Counted from the stretch's first letter, positions 1 to 9,346 are shown. The stretch is 64,000 bases of DNA from JBKECO01 sp047974745 (GCA_047974745.1 JBKECO010000022.1:15264-79263); one strand, 5' to 3'. Numbers and translations are program-made. The notes: generated by a model from the letters alone, not told the origin.

Positions 1-2
1 AA

Positions 3-146
3 TATATACATCTGACAGAAGAATTTTTATTTGGAGAACTAGCCCTCGCAATTGGTGTACCAAAGGATGAAATTCAAAATGTTGTGACAAATGAGGTGGA
101 AAAGTTGTGTCCGGTTACAAGCTTTGACGAAGAATCTATCAGTTAG
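3..146 (+). CDS. C-terminal fragment of an unidentified protein
   Basis: The window opens inside a reading frame that runs 47 codons to a TAG stop at 144-146. The readable tail is acidic and probably helical, with an ELALAIGVPKDEIQNVV stretch that could be a small helix-turn-helix or a capping helix, but I do not recognise the family. It ends 31 bases before the TTG start of the sigma factor gene, so the two may be co-transcribed. The start lies outside the window and no function can be assigned. Confidence 0.45.
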   Translation, partial: YIHLTEEFLFGELALAIGVPKDEIQNVVTNEVEKLCPVTSFDEESIS

Positions 147-177
147 ACAGAGGCTTTAGGAGAAAGAAGGTAGGACA

Positions 178-1179
178 TTGAATAAAGTAAAAACACCGAA
201 TATTTCGGCTATTAAGCAGCCGGAGAAGATCAAAATAGAAAAGATCAGGTTTCCTATCCTTTTGACGAAAAAAAGCGGTGCGAAGGATCCTGTCCTGTTG
301 CAGGAAACACAGGTGACTGAGGAAGTCTATTTTGAAGGTAATTCATATTTTGAAGACTCAGTGCGAACGTATTTAAGAGAGATCGGAGAATATCCACTTT
401 TATCAAGAGAGAAAGAAGTCGCTCTGGCACAGAGGATCGAGGCGGGAGATGAAGAGGCGAAACAGGAGATGATCCATTCCAATCTCCGTTTGGTCGTAAG
501 TGTTGCAAAGCGGTATCTGCATGGAAGTAATATGTCTTTGCTGGATCTTATTCAGGAGGGCAATATTGGTCTGATGAGAGCAGTAGAAAAATATAATTAC
601 AGGAAGGGCTTCAAATTCAGCACTTATGCCATGTGGTGGATCAGACAGTCTGTAAGCAGGGCAATTTCTGACCAGGGCAAAACAATTCGAATTCCGGTTC
701 ATATGAAAGAGCTTATGTATCGAGTGACCAGAGAGTCTAGGAACTTTCTCTTAGAGAACGGGAGAGAACCCACTATCGAGGAGATTGCTGATCTACTTGA
801 TCTCCCTGAAAAAAAGATGAGGGAAGTTCTAAGTCTGTATGGGGATACCATATCTCTTGAAACACCAATTGGGGATGAAGTAGATTCGATGCTGAAGGAC
901 TTCGTGTCGAATCCCAATGCACAGGAGCAATTCTTGAGCATTGAGAACCAGATGCTCTCGACTGCAATCATGAAGGTGCTTGGTACGCTTTCTGAGCGGG
1001 AAAGGCGAATTATAGAACTGCGTTTTGGATTTGAAGGTGACAAGATATGGACGCTTGAGGAAGTTGGGGATGTCTACCATGTTACCAGAGAACGGATTCG
1101 GCAGATCGAGGCCAAAGTTATTCGCCATCTTAGAGCAAATGAGGATATGAGGAAATTAAGAAATTATATGGAAGAGTGA
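178..1179 (+). CDS. RpoD/SigA-family RNA polymerase sigma factor
   Basis: A 333-residue sigma-70 family protein that directs RNA polymerase to promoters. It has a variable N-terminus of about 55 residues with no region 1.1, then region 1.2 (about 60-93), the strongly conserved region 2 (about 98-168, with the DLIQEGNIGLMRAVEKY and FKFSTYAMWWIRQ motifs for core binding and -10 melting), region 3 (about 175-250) and region 4 (about 262-322, with the TRERIRQIE helix that reads the -35 box). The TTG start at 178 follows AGAAGG by seven bases. It resembles the primary sigma factor, but dnaG, the usual neighbour of rpoD in Firmicutes, is not visible, so it may be a second, group 2 copy. The primary versus secondary role is unresolved. 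Confidence 0.93.
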   Translation: MNKVKTPNISAIKQPEKIKIEKIRFPILLTKKSGAKDPVLLQETQVTEEVYFEGNSYFEDSVRTYLREIGEYPLLSREKEVALAQRIEAGDEEAKQEMIHSNLRLVVSVAKRYLHGSNMSLLDLIQEGNIGLMRAVEKYNYRKGFKFSTYAMWWIRQSVSRAISDQGKTIRIPVHMKELMYRVTRESRNFLLENGREPTIEEIADLLDLPEKKMREVLSLYGDTISLETPIGDEVDSMLKDFVSNPNAQEQFLSIENQMLSTAIMKVLGTLSERERRIIELRFGFEGDKIWTLEEVGDVYHVTRERIRQIEAKVIRHLRANEDMRKLRNYMEE

Positions 1180-1236
1180 AGGTTTTCTATTGTTCCGAGT
1201 AAAATGGTATGATAGAATACAAGCATCGAAAATAAA

Positions 1237-1334
1237 AGCAGAGTAGGATTTGATGCGTTAAGTGTCATGTGAACAGGGAGTTGTCACGTGAACGAAAAGG
1301 TTAACTTGCGATATCATTTCCGCATCCCGCTGCT
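1237..1334 (+). promoter_or_regulatory. Tetrahydrofolate (THF) riboswitch
   Basis: The leader matches the class I THF riboswitch layout seen before folT genes. It has a closing stem AGCAG (1237-1241) with CTGCT (1330-1334), the AGAGTAG element, the GCGTTAAGTGTC element at about 1255-1266, a short internal hairpin, and the terminal CCGCATCCCGCTGC segment. It lies about 85 bases upstream of the folate-transporter start. The combination of primary-sequence matches and downstream gene makes the call strong. Ligand binding itself is known for the family, not shown here. Confidence 0.88.
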
Positions 1335-1343
1335 ACAAAAGAT

Positions 1344-1417
1344 GGTTTTCCTTCTGCCTGTAGCATTATTTATTGCTCGATAAAATAATACTACAAAGTA
1401 TAGAAAGGAAGAAAACC
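1344..1417 (+). promoter_or_regulatory. Possible Shine-Dalgarno-sequestering stem of the folT leader
   Basis: GGTTTTC (1344-1350) and TTC (1352-1354) can pair with GAAGAAAACC (1408-1417), leaving one bulged C. This would cover the GGAAG ribosome binding site just before the folT ATG. No T-run follows the riboswitch, so translational control through this stem is the likely output. The pairing was found by eye and its stability was not calculated. Confidence 0.4.
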
Positions 1418-1924
1418 ATGCAAACAAAATTAACTGCAAAAACGATTTCCGCAGCAGGCATACTTATTGCTGCTGAAATTGTCTTGTCCAGATTCTTGTC
1501 TATACAGACATGGAATTTGAGAATCGGATTCAGCTTCATTCCGATCGTGATCGCCGCAATTTTATTTGGACCGATAACGGCAGGACTGATCGCTGTGCTG
1601 AGCGATCTGATCGGATACTTTTTAGTTCCGTCAGGAACCTTTTTCCCGGGCTTCACTGTAACGGCGTGTATCACTGGTGTTGTATTTGCCTTGTTTCTCT
1701 ACAAAAAACAAAGCTTACCAAGAATCATTGCGGCCGTACTTTCAACACAGATCCTGTTAAGTCTGGGAATCAATACACTTTGGCTCTCGATTTTATATGG
1801 AACTGCGTATAAGGTCTTGTTTTTGACAAGGATCTACCAGGTCGTTGCCATGTCGATCGTACAGATCGTACTGATTTTAATCATTTCAAAAAAAATCATA
1901 CCGGTTCTAAAACGAATCATGTGA
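1418..1924 (+). CDS. folT: Folate ECF transporter substrate-binding subunit (FolT-like)
   Basis: A 168-residue, very hydrophobic protein with about five to six membrane segments, matching the S component of an energy-coupling factor transporter. Such subunits capture folate and work with the shared EcfT/EcfA/EcfA' module, which is not in this window. The ATG at 1418 is chosen because GAAAGGAAG sits just before it; an upstream in-frame TTG at 1373 has no ribosome binding site. FLSIQTWNLRIGFSFIPIV and the GPITAGLIAVLSDLIGYF segment are typical of the family. The THF riboswitch directly upstream supports folate as the substrate. Confidence 0.88.
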   Translation: MQTKLTAKTISAAGILIAAEIVLSRFLSIQTWNLRIGFSFIPIVIAAILFGPITAGLIAVLSDLIGYFLVPSGTFFPGFTVTACITGVVFALFLYKKQSLPRIIAAVLSTQILLSLGINTLWLSILYGTAYKVLFLTRIYQVVAMSIVQIVLILIISKKIIPVLKRIM

Positions 1925-1931
1925 TAAGGTC

Positions 1932-1978
1932 AACTGCTTTTTCCAGAATGAACAGGCTGGAGGAAGCAGTTTTTTTAA
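1932..1978 (+). terminator. Rho-independent terminator after folT
   Basis: Inverted repeat AACTGCTT (1932-1939) and AAGCAGTT (1964-1971), with inner TTCCAG/CTGGA pairing, followed by a run of seven T. It lies eight bases after the folT stop. Confidence 0.85.
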
Positions 1979-2099
1979 TAAATTAATGCCGCAGCTTGGG
2001 ACTTGAAAAAATGTGAGTCAACAGCAGCAGAAAATAGGTATTGAACAATAGTAGTAAAAAGGATAAAATTGTCAGTGAATTAAGAAAAGGGGATAAATC

Positions 2100-2921
2100 A
2101 TGATTGAGATAGTAAAGGCTATTATTTTTGGCATTGTAGAAGGAATTACGGAATGGCTTCCGATCAGCAGTACAGGGCATCTCATACTACTGAATGAGTT
2201 CATGAAGCTCAATGTAAGTGCAAAATTCTGGAGTATGTTCGAGGTGGTGATCCAGCTGGGGGCAATTCTGGCGGTGGTCGTTTTATTTTGGAAGGAGATC
2301 TGGCCATTTTCCAGTCATGAAAAATATTTCATAAAACAGGATAAATTTCTCATGTGGTTCAAGATACTTTTTGCCTGCATACCCGCTGCATTTATTTCAC
2401 TTGTTTGGGGTGACGAAATCGAAATTTTGTTTTATAATTATATTGTAATTGCAGTTGCACTGATTGTATTTGGAATTGGATTCATTGTCATTGAAAACAG
2501 GAACCGTCATTTGAGACCGGTCATGAATTCAATCGCTGAAATCACTTGGAAGGCAGCATTTTTAATTGGTGTTTTTCAGTTGATCGCAGCAGTATTTCCG
2601 GGAACCAGCCGTTCAGGAGCAACCATCTTAGGCGGAATCCTGATTGGGGTTTCACGCAGCGTGGCAGCTGAATTCACATTTTTTCTGGCTATTCCGGTGA
2701 TGCTGGGAGCCAGCCTGATCAAAATTTTAAAATTTGGCTTTTCCTTCACAGGAATGGAAGCAGCAATCCTGCTTACTGGTATGATCACAGCTTTTATCGT
2801 TTCGTTGTTCGTGATCCGTTTTCTGATGAGCTATATCAAGAAGCATGACTTTAAAGTTTTTGGCTGGTACAGAATAATTCTCGGCTGTCTGGTACTTGCT
2901 TATTTTACATTTTTGAACTAA
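2100..2921 (+). CDS. uppP: Undecaprenyl-diphosphatase (UppP/BacA)
   Basis: A 273-residue integral membrane enzyme that removes a phosphate from undecaprenyl pyrophosphate, recycling the lipid carrier used for peptidoglycan and other wall polymers; overproduction gives bacitracin resistance in known members. Both family signatures are visible: EGITEWLPISSTGH near residues 14-27 and PGTSRSGATI near residue 168. About eight hydrophobic segments and the total length fit the family. The ATG at 2100 follows an AAAAGGGG site. It stands alone after the folT terminator, and the phosphoglucomutase gene follows closely. Confidence 0.96.
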   Translation: MIEIVKAIIFGIVEGITEWLPISSTGHLILLNEFMKLNVSAKFWSMFEVVIQLGAILAVVVLFWKEIWPFSSHEKYFIKQDKFLMWFKILFACIPAAFISLVWGDEIEILFYNYIVIAVALIVFGIGFIVIENRNRHLRPVMNSIAEITWKAAFLIGVFQLIAAVFPGTSRSGATILGGILIGVSRSVAAEFTFFLAIPVMLGASLIKILKFGFSFTGMEAAILLTGMITAFIVSLFVIRFLMSYIKKHDFKVFGWYRIILGCLVLAYFTFLN

Positions 2922-2960
2922 TTGAACAGGTCGAAAAAACTAAGAAAAGAGGTATTTGCA

Positions 2961-4688
2961 ATGGGTTACATGGAAGAGTACACAAAATGGTGCACAGACA
3001 GTTATTTTGATGAGGGGACGAAAGCTGAGTTACAGGCAATTGCAGGAAACGATTCAGAGATCCAGGACAGGTTCTACCGACAGCTGGAATTTGGTACAGG
3101 TGGACTGCGGGGTATTATCGGGGCTGGCACGAACCGAATGAATTACTATACAGTCAGACAGGCGACTCAGGGACTTGCCAACTACATCTGCTTACAAAAC
3201 GGTCAGGATCGTGGCGTTGCCATTGCATATGACTCTAGAATCATGTCACCGGAATTTGCAAGCGAGGCAGCATTATGTTTGAACGCTAATGGCATTAAGA
3301 CCTATATCTTTGAATCTCTCAGACCAACACCGGAACTGTCATTTGCAGTTCGCGAGCTTGGATGCATTTCAGGTATCGTAGTGACTGCAAGTCATAATCC
3401 AAGAGAATATAATGGCTATAAGGTATACTGGGAGGATGGTGCACAGGTGACACCGCCGCATGATACCAATATTCTGGCTGAGGTCGCAAAAGTAACCGAT
3501 TATTCAAATGTAAAGACCATGTCTTTGGAAGATGCAAAAGCAAAGGGACTCTATAATATCATCGACAGCTCCATGGATGATGCATATATGGCAGTGCTGA
3601 AGGAACAGGCGATTCATCCGGAGGTGATCAAACAGGTCGCTAAGGATATCCGTATCGTTTACACACCACTGCATGGAACGGGAAATATTCCTGTTCGAAG
3701 AGTATTAAAGGAGCTGGGATTTGAAAATGTATATGTTGTAAAAGAGCAGGAAGAACCAGATGGTAATTTCCCAACAGTAGCATATCCGAATCCGGAAAGC
3801 CCAAAGGCCTTCGAGCTGGCTCTGAAGCTTGCAGCGGAGGTGGATGCTGATATTGTGCTTGCTACAGATCCGGATGCAGATCGTCTGGGTGTCTATGCAA
3901 AGGACACAGCTACTGGCGAATATATCAGTTTTACAGGAAATATGTCAGGAATGCTCATTGCGGAATATATTTTGAGTGAGAGAACGGCCACTGGAACCAT
4001 GCCTGCAAATCCGGCTTTGATCGAAACGATCGTTACAACAGATATGGCGAAGGAAATTGCCAAAGCCTATGATGTTGCTCTGATCGAAGTTCTCACGGGA
4101 TTCAAATATATTGGAGAGCAGATTCTGAAGTTCGAGACCGATAACAGTCATTCTTATGTATTTGGTCTTGAGGAAAGCTATGGATGTCTGACAGGTACTT
4201 ATGCAAGAGATAAGGATGCCTGTGTTGCTGTCATGATGCTTTGCGAGGTCGCATCCTGGTACAAGCAAAAGGGCATGACTCTGTGGGATGCCATGATATC
4301 ACTTTATGACAAGTATGGCTATTATAAAGAAGGACTTGAAACCATTACATTGCAGGGAATGGATGGAGCGGCTCAGATCGAATCCATAATTGCCGGCATG
4401 AGAGAAAATCCACCTGCTGAATTTGGAGCTTGGAAAGTATTAGCAGCAAGAGATTATAAGAAGGATACAAGAAAGGATATGATTTCTGGAGAAGTTACAA
4501 CGACCGGTCTTCCATCTTCTAATGTATTGTATTATGAGTTAAGTGATAATTCCTGGTGCTGTGTTCGTCCTTCAGGAACAGAGCCAAAGATTAAATTTTA
4601 TTTCGGAATCGTTGGCACAGATCTAAGCGACGCAGATCAAAAGCTTGCAGAACTCAGCAAAGCTGTGACCGAAGCAGCGAAGGCTTAA
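2961..4688 (+). CDS. pgcA: Phosphoglucomutase / phospho-sugar mutase
   Basis: A 575-residue alpha-D-phosphohexomutase, interconverting glucose 1-phosphate and glucose 6-phosphate at the entry and exit of glycogen and cell-wall sugar metabolism. Visible motifs are the catalytic phosphoserine loop TASHNPREYNGYKVYW (Ser144), the magnesium loop DPDADRLG (from Asp303), the sugar-specificity loop GLEESYG, and the phosphate-binding RPSGTEPKIKFY near the end. I chose ATG 2961 because AAAAGAGG lies eight bases upstream; a TTG at 2922 abuts the uppP stop and lacks a site. The next gene is the glycogen debranching enzyme, which fits joint use in glycogen turnover. Confidence 0.93.
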   Translation: MGYMEEYTKWCTDSYFDEGTKAELQAIAGNDSEIQDRFYRQLEFGTGGLRGIIGAGTNRMNYYTVRQATQGLANYICLQNGQDRGVAIAYDSRIMSPEFASEAALCLNANGIKTYIFESLRPTPELSFAVRELGCISGIVVTASHNPREYNGYKVYWEDGAQVTPPHDTNILAEVAKVTDYSNVKTMSLEDAKAKGLYNIIDSSMDDAYMAVLKEQAIHPEVIKQVAKDIRIVYTPLHGTGNIPVRRVLKELGFENVYVVKEQEEPDGNFPTVAYPNPESPKAFELALKLAAEVDADIVLATDPDADRLGVYAKDTATGEYISFTGNMSGMLIAEYILSERTATGTMPANPALIETIVTTDMAKEIAKAYDVALIEVLTGFKYIGEQILKFETDNSHSYVFGLEESYGCLTGTYARDKDACVAVMMLCEVASWYKQKGMTLWDAMISLYDKYGYYKEGLETITLQGMDGAAQIESIIAGMRENPPAEFGAWKVLAARDYKKDTRKDMISGEVTTTGLPSSNVLYYELSDNSWCCVRPSGTEPKIKFYFGIVGTDLSDADQKLAELSKAVTEAAKA

Positions 4689-4748
4689 ATAGCACTGGAT
4701 TAGAATGACTGATTCTTATATAGTACTTAATCCGTAGGAGGCGATAGT

Positions 4749-6842
4749 ATGACAGAAATTCCACCTATTTCACAGTATCAGCTGGTTGCACTCGATAAGA
4801 TCGGCGAATTTGATGTTCGACCGGGGTTTTATGAGATAAATGGAGCAACAGCTATCCCGGGTGGTGTTAATTTCACAATTCATTCCAATCAGGCGACCGA
4901 GATCGATTTGCTCCTTTTTCACAGAACAGAGATGGAGCCTTTTGCAGTACTTCCATTTCCGGAATCTTACAGAATCGGAAACGTCTATTCCATGATCGTA
5001 TTCGGTCTTCAAATCGAAGAGTTTGAATACGCATATCGGGTCTATGGACCTTATAGACCAGAAAAGGGACTTATTTTTGACGACTCCAAAATATTGCTGG
5101 ATCCATATGCAAAGGCGGTCACGGGTCAGAGCGTATGGGGACAGAAGATCGGGAGCGGACCTCCGCCATATCACGCAAGAGTCGTCAATGACGATTTTGA
5201 CTGGGGAACTGGAGATCAGCCATTACATCCCATGGAAGATGTTATCATCTATGAGATGCATGTAAGGGGATTTACGAAACACGCATCCTCTATGGTCAGA
5301 CATCCCGGAACCTTTGCTGCGATCGGTGAAAAGCTTCCCTATTTGAAAGAGCTTGGCGTTACAGCAATCGAACTTATGCCGATTTTTGAATTTGATGAGC
5401 TGGCAGAGGCTAGAGAATATGAAGGGAATACACTCATTAATTACTGGGGGTATTCCACTGTGAATTTCTTTTCTCCGAATACGAGCTATGCTGCGAGTGT
5501 AGAATACAACAGAGAGGGCAACGAGCTCAAAAGACTGATTAAGACAATGAATCAGAATGGAATCGAAGTATATCTGGATGTGGTATTCAATCATACAGCA
5601 GAGGGGAATGAGGATGGTCCGTATTTCTCCTTTAAAGGACTGGATAATAATATTTATTATATGCTGACACCAGAGGGATTCTATTACAATTTCAGTGGAT
5701 GTGGTAATACATTGAACTGCAATCATCCGATCGTTCAGCAGATGATCTTGGAGTGTCTCAGATATTGGGTCATTTCATATCGTATCGATGGATTTCGTTT
5801 TGATCTGGCGAGTATTCTGGGTAGAAATGAAGATGGTTCGCCGATGAGTAAACCGCCTCTGCTTCAGTCCCTTGCATTTGATCCAATACTGGGCAATGTA
5901 AAACTGATCGCGGAAGCCTGGGATGCCGGAGGTCTGTATCAGGTGGGATCTTTTCCATCCTGGAACAGATGGATCGAGTGGAATGGAATTTATCGTGATG
6001 ATATGCGTTCCTTCCTCAAGGGTGATTCCGGTTATGCGGATGCTGCGCTAAAAAGAATACTTGGTTCGACAGAGATGTATTCGAAGGAACGGATGGGACA
6101 TGATGCATCTGTAAATTTCCTGACCTGTCATGATGGTTTCACCTTATACGACCTATATTCATATAATGAGAAACATAACGAAGAAAATGGCTGGAACAAT
6201 ACAGACGGAGCGAATGATAATCGCAGCTGGAATTGTGGCAGCGAAGGTGAGACAGAGGATGTCGAGGTCATTCAGTTACGAGAGAGGATGATCCGAAATG
6301 CAGCAGTTGTTCTGTTCTGCAGCCGTGGGATTCCGATGTTCTTGGCTGGAGATGAATTTGGAAATACGCAGTTCGGGAACAATAATCCATATTGCCAGGA
6401 TAATGAAATCTCATGGCTCGACTGGTCGTTATTCCGAAAAAATAAAGAACAGTTCAATTTCTTCCGGGATATGATCTCGTTCAGAAAGCGCCACAGACCG
6501 ATTCGTGCAACGACCCCATCCTGCAGCATTGGATTTCCAGAAGTAAGCGTACATGGAGCAAAGCCGTGGAATATCGAGACTGGATATGATACTCATTACA
6601 TCGGGGTCATGTATGCCGGAAAAACCGGGACTGCGGATGATATTTTATATATTGCAATCAATACCTATTGGGAAACGATCTGGATCGAGCTTCCTTCGCT
6701 GCCAAGTGGTATGGCTTGGAAAAAAACAGTGAATACCTTTGAGAACCCAAGCTATATGAAACCGGCATATTTTGTAAATAATAATTTACAGATCAGAGAG
6801 CGGACAGTCATGATTTTTATTGCAGAAAGGCAGTCTGGCTAG
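4749..6842 (+). CDS. glgX: Glycogen debranching enzyme (GlgX/isoamylase type)
   Basis: A 697-residue GH13 enzyme that hydrolyses alpha-1,6 branches of glycogen or limit dextrins. An N-terminal CBM48-like domain (about 15-150, with the VYGPYRPEKG pattern) precedes the alpha/beta barrel. Catalytic motifs are DVVFNHTAEG, IDGFRFDLAS (nucleophile Asp352), IAEAWDAGG (acid/base Glu389) and the NFLTCHDGFTLYD region supplying the transition-state stabiliser. A C-terminal beta domain ends the protein. The ATG at 4749 follows TAGGAGG. It sits 60 bases after phosphoglucomutase, so the pair probably forms a glycogen-use operon. Pullulanase activity is possible but the architecture favours GlgX. Confidence 0.93.
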   Translation: MTEIPPISQYQLVALDKIGEFDVRPGFYEINGATAIPGGVNFTIHSNQATEIDLLLFHRTEMEPFAVLPFPESYRIGNVYSMIVFGLQIEEFEYAYRVYGPYRPEKGLIFDDSKILLDPYAKAVTGQSVWGQKIGSGPPPYHARVVNDDFDWGTGDQPLHPMEDVIIYEMHVRGFTKHASSMVRHPGTFAAIGEKLPYLKELGVTAIELMPIFEFDELAEAREYEGNTLINYWGYSTVNFFSPNTSYAASVEYNREGNELKRLIKTMNQNGIEVYLDVVFNHTAEGNEDGPYFSFKGLDNNIYYMLTPEGFYYNFSGCGNTLNCNHPIVQQMILECLRYWVISYRIDGFRFDLASILGRNEDGSPMSKPPLLQSLAFDPILGNVKLIAEAWDAGGLYQVGSFPSWNRWIEWNGIYRDDMRSFLKGDSGYADAALKRILGSTEMYSKERMGHDASVNFLTCHDGFTLYDLYSYNEKHNEENGWNNTDGANDNRSWNCGSEGETEDVEVIQLRERMIRNAAVVLFCSRGIPMFLAGDEFGNTQFGNNNPYCQDNEISWLDWSLFRKNKEQFNFFRDMISFRKRHRPIRATTPSCSIGFPEVSVHGAKPWNIETGYDTHYIGVMYAGKTGTADDILYIAINTYWETIWIELPSLPSGMAWKKTVNTFENPSYMKPAYFVNNNLQIRERTVMIFIAERQSG

Positions 6843-6860
6843 AAAGTACAGGGAAATTGT

Positions 6861-7382
6861 TTGGATCAGCATAGAAGCGTTTTGGCAAGTCATGAGCTCG
6901 AGCCGGTTTATAATGAAAAATCGAAAATACTGATTTTAGGCAGTTTTCCGTCGGTGAAATCAAGAGAATCAAATTTTTACTATGGACATCCGAGAAATAG
7001 ATTCTGGGATGTTCTTAGTTATGTTTATTTAGGTCAAAATAATGCTTCATTCCAAAGTGTGGCAGATAAGAAACAATTCTTATATGATCATGAAATCGCA
7101 CTTTGGGATGTGATAGATTCCTGCAGGATCACAGGGTCGAGTGACAGCAGTATTAAAGAGGTAATACCTGTCGATATCATAAGGATTCTTCATGCATGCA
7201 AGATCTCGGCAATAGTTACTAATGGTCAAACGGCGAACCGATTATACAAACAGCATTTGCTGGCAACTGCGGCGATGGATGCGATCCTTCTTCCTTCAAC
7301 GAGTCCGGCAAATGCTGCATTTTCACTTGAGAGACTTCAGGAAGTATGGGCAGAAGCGATTCATACGGTGATTGCGAAGTAG
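6861..7382 (+). CDS. DNA-deoxyinosine (hypoxanthine) glycosylase, UDG superfamily
   Basis: A 173-residue protein of the uracil-DNA glycosylase superfamily, matching the branch that removes hypoxanthine from deaminated DNA. The LILGSFPSVKSRESNFYYG segment (about residues 24-42) carries the motif 1 loop, followed by HPRNRFW. The catalytic and base-binding motifs of ordinary Ung are absent, which favours the deoxyinosine/mismatch-type family. A TTG start at 6861 follows CAGGGAAA; the gene begins 18 bases after glgX. Substrate choice between hypoxanthine and mismatched uracil is inferred from family resemblance only. Confidence 0.82.
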   Translation: MDQHRSVLASHELEPVYNEKSKILILGSFPSVKSRESNFYYGHPRNRFWDVLSYVYLGQNNASFQSVADKKQFLYDHEIALWDVIDSCRITGSSDSSIKEVIPVDIIRILHACKISAIVTNGQTANRLYKQHLLATAAMDAILLPSTSPANAAFSLERLQEVWAEAIHTVIAK

Positions 7383-7402
7383 GTAGATAGAAAGAGTAAA
7401 AG

Positions 7403-8206
7403 ATGAAGAAAGCAATTTTTTTTGATGCTGATGGCACATTAATTGATATCCAAAAAGGAATGACTGAGGAGACGAAAAGATCCTTGCTCGAATTAAAAGA
7501 GAATGGTCATGAACTATTTTTGTGTACGGGCAGGGGACGTTCCTTTCTTAGTGATGAACTGGAACATATTCCTTTTACAGGGATGATCTGCAGTATGGGT
7601 GCCTATATTGAAATCAATGGAAAAAAAGTATTTTCAAAAGAAATTCCGCTGGATATCGGAAAATACAGTGTAGAGATCCTAAGAAAAAACAAAATGGTGC
7701 CTGTTCTGGAGGGTGCATCCTACATGTATTATGATCTGGAAGAATATACAACAGAAATCGACTGGTTCGCAGATTTGATTACTGCGCAGCTTGGGAACAG
7801 ACATAAGCAGATCCGGGGGAACGAAGAGGAACTTCATTTTTCTAAGATAAGTGCAAAACATAACTCCAGATCAAATATCGAGTCAGCATGTTCCCAATTA
7901 TCAGAGTTCTATAACTTTATCTATCACGAAGGTGCATTTGTGGGAAGAACCGTTGAAATGATCGTGAAGGGCTGCTCAAAGGGTGTTGCCTGTGCGGTGA
8001 TCTGCAGTGTGCTGGGGATAGATAAAAAGGATACGATCGCTTTCGGCGACAGTAATAATGATATCGAGCTTTTCGATGCCTGTGGTTTTAAGATCGCTAT
8101 GGGTGATGCTTCGATCAGACTAAAATCAAGTGCTGATCTGATTACCTCGAATCGCGAACGTGAGGGAATTACAATAGCGCTGCGTAAACTGAATCTGATC
8201 GGCTGA
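7403..8206 (+). CDS. Cof-type HAD-superfamily phosphatase
   Basis: A 267-residue haloacid-dehalogenase phosphatase of the Cof/YbjI class, which usually dephosphorylates sugar phosphates, nucleotides or flavin precursors in the cytoplasm. Motif I is FFDADGTLID (nucleophile and acid Asp near residue 8), motif II is FLCTGRG, and motif IV is AFGDSNNDIELF. A C2-type cap occupies about residues 85-190. It begins 20 bases after the glycosylase gene. The substrate cannot be read from the sequence. Confidence 0.88.
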   Translation: MKKAIFFDADGTLIDIQKGMTEETKRSLLELKENGHELFLCTGRGRSFLSDELEHIPFTGMICSMGAYIEINGKKVFSKEIPLDIGKYSVEILRKNKMVPVLEGASYMYYDLEEYTTEIDWFADLITAQLGNRHKQIRGNEEELHFSKISAKHNSRSNIESACSQLSEFYNFIYHEGAFVGRTVEMIVKGCSKGVACAVICSVLGIDKKDTIAFGDSNNDIELFDACGFKIAMGDASIRLKSSADLITSNREREGITIALRKLNLIG

Positions 8207-8271
8207 GATAATAGAAGGCAGAGCACAGATCAGGATCGAAGGCCACCATGTTCACACGATGAGGAAAGACA

Positions 8272-8775
8272 ATGTTTGATGAATTGACAAAAGATGATAT
8301 CCAAAAGATGAGTGAAGAAGTAGAACATCGCAGACTCATAGTTCGAAAAGAAGCACTTGAAGCAGTAAAAGAAGCCAGAGCACATGGTGATCTGAGTGAA
8401 AACTTTGAATATAAAGCAGCAAAGCAATTCAAAAATCAAAATGAAAGCAGAATACGTTATCTCGAGAAAATGATTCGAACGGCAAAAATCGTAGAAGAAG
8501 AGGATTTAGAGAATGTTGTGACATTAAACACAAAAGTCACCGTATTTATGGGAGAAGATGATTGTGAGGAAGAATATCTGGTCGTGACCCCGTTAAGAGG
8601 CAATTCTCTTAAAAATATGATCAGTAACAAATCACCGCTTGGCAGTGCGATCTATGGAAAAAAAGCAGGCGAGCGAATAGAAGTACAGGTAGATCAGAAT
8701 TATTCGTACTTTTTACAGATCATTCGGGTTGAAAGAATAGAGAATCCACATGAATTAGAAATCAAGAAATTTTAA
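8272..8775 (+). CDS. GreA/GreB-family transcript cleavage factor
   Basis: A 167-residue protein resembling GreA, which rescues backtracked RNA polymerase by stimulating transcript cleavage. The N-terminal coiled coil contains the acidic tip region ARAHGDLSENFEYKAAKQ (about residues 35-52), the family signature with the DLSENFEY core. The C-terminal FKBP-like domain contains SPLGSAIYGKKAGE (near residue 120). The ATG follows GAGGAAAG. It diverges from canonical GreA in the middle (MGEDDCEEEYLVV), so it may be a paralogue beside a true greA elsewhere in the genome. Confidence 0.85.
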   Translation: MFDELTKDDIQKMSEEVEHRRLIVRKEALEAVKEARAHGDLSENFEYKAAKQFKNQNESRIRYLEKMIRTAKIVEEEDLENVVTLNTKVTVFMGEDDCEEEYLVVTPLRGNSLKNMISNKSPLGSAIYGKKAGERIEVQVDQNYSYFLQIIRVERIENPHELEIKKF

Positions 8776-8858
8776 AGCAATTATGACCACGGATACTACG
8801 GTACGCTCTGTGCAGGTGCACTTGCGGACGAAACATCATAAACTGAGGAGAATCAGCT

Positions 8859-9320
8859 ATGAAGGGAACAGAATTATCACAGCTATTAAATAAATTGTAT
8901 AAGGAAACACAGGAAGGCAAGGTGTCCTGGGACATCCACATTCAGACTACAGAGGGGAATGAGGAGAAATTCGAAGTAGAGGAACAAGGAAAGACCTGGC
9001 AGGTGGATGAGTGTTATGTCTCCTATTCCTGTACCAGTCAAGGCAGAGAAGTATGCATGATCACCTATGAGATGATCAAAAAAAATGAAGATGATATGCA
9101 GTCGATCAATTATGTTTTTGTACCGCCTCTTGGAATCCGTCTGTTTTCTGTACAAACATTGCTGCCTTATAGCGTAGAAACAGATAGAATGCTGATCCAT
9201 CAGGTTCATAATCTGTGGGAGCTGATTGTGGAGCTGCACCGGAAAAATTCACCTCAGATTCATTGGAGGCTCAGTGAAGCAGAAGTCGTGATCGAGGATG
9301 AGTCAGATTCCGTGAACTAG
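8859..9320 (+). CDS. Uncharacterised protein upstream of the CysN-like GTPase
   Basis: A 153-residue acidic, soluble protein with no signal peptide or membrane segment and no motif I recognise. It looks like alternating beta strands in the middle with a helical C-terminus ending in a run of acidic residues. The ATG at 8859 is preceded by CTGAGGAG. It ends 26 bases before the CysN-like GTPase gene and is probably co-transcribed with it, so a shared role is likely. No function is proposed. Confidence 0.75.
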   Translation: MKGTELSQLLNKLYKETQEGKVSWDIHIQTTEGNEEKFEVEEQGKTWQVDECYVSYSCTSQGREVCMITYEMIKKNEDDMQSINYVFVPPLGIRLFSVQTLLPYSVETDRMLIHQVHNLWELIVELHRKNSPQIHWRLSEAEVVIEDESDSVN

Positions 9321-9346
9321 ATAGTGATCTGCAGGGGGTGCTAATA

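Noticed and set aside
1373..1417. Upstream TTG start for the folate transporter gene
   Set aside because: It has no ribosome site; GAAAGGAAG before ATG 1418 fits far better.
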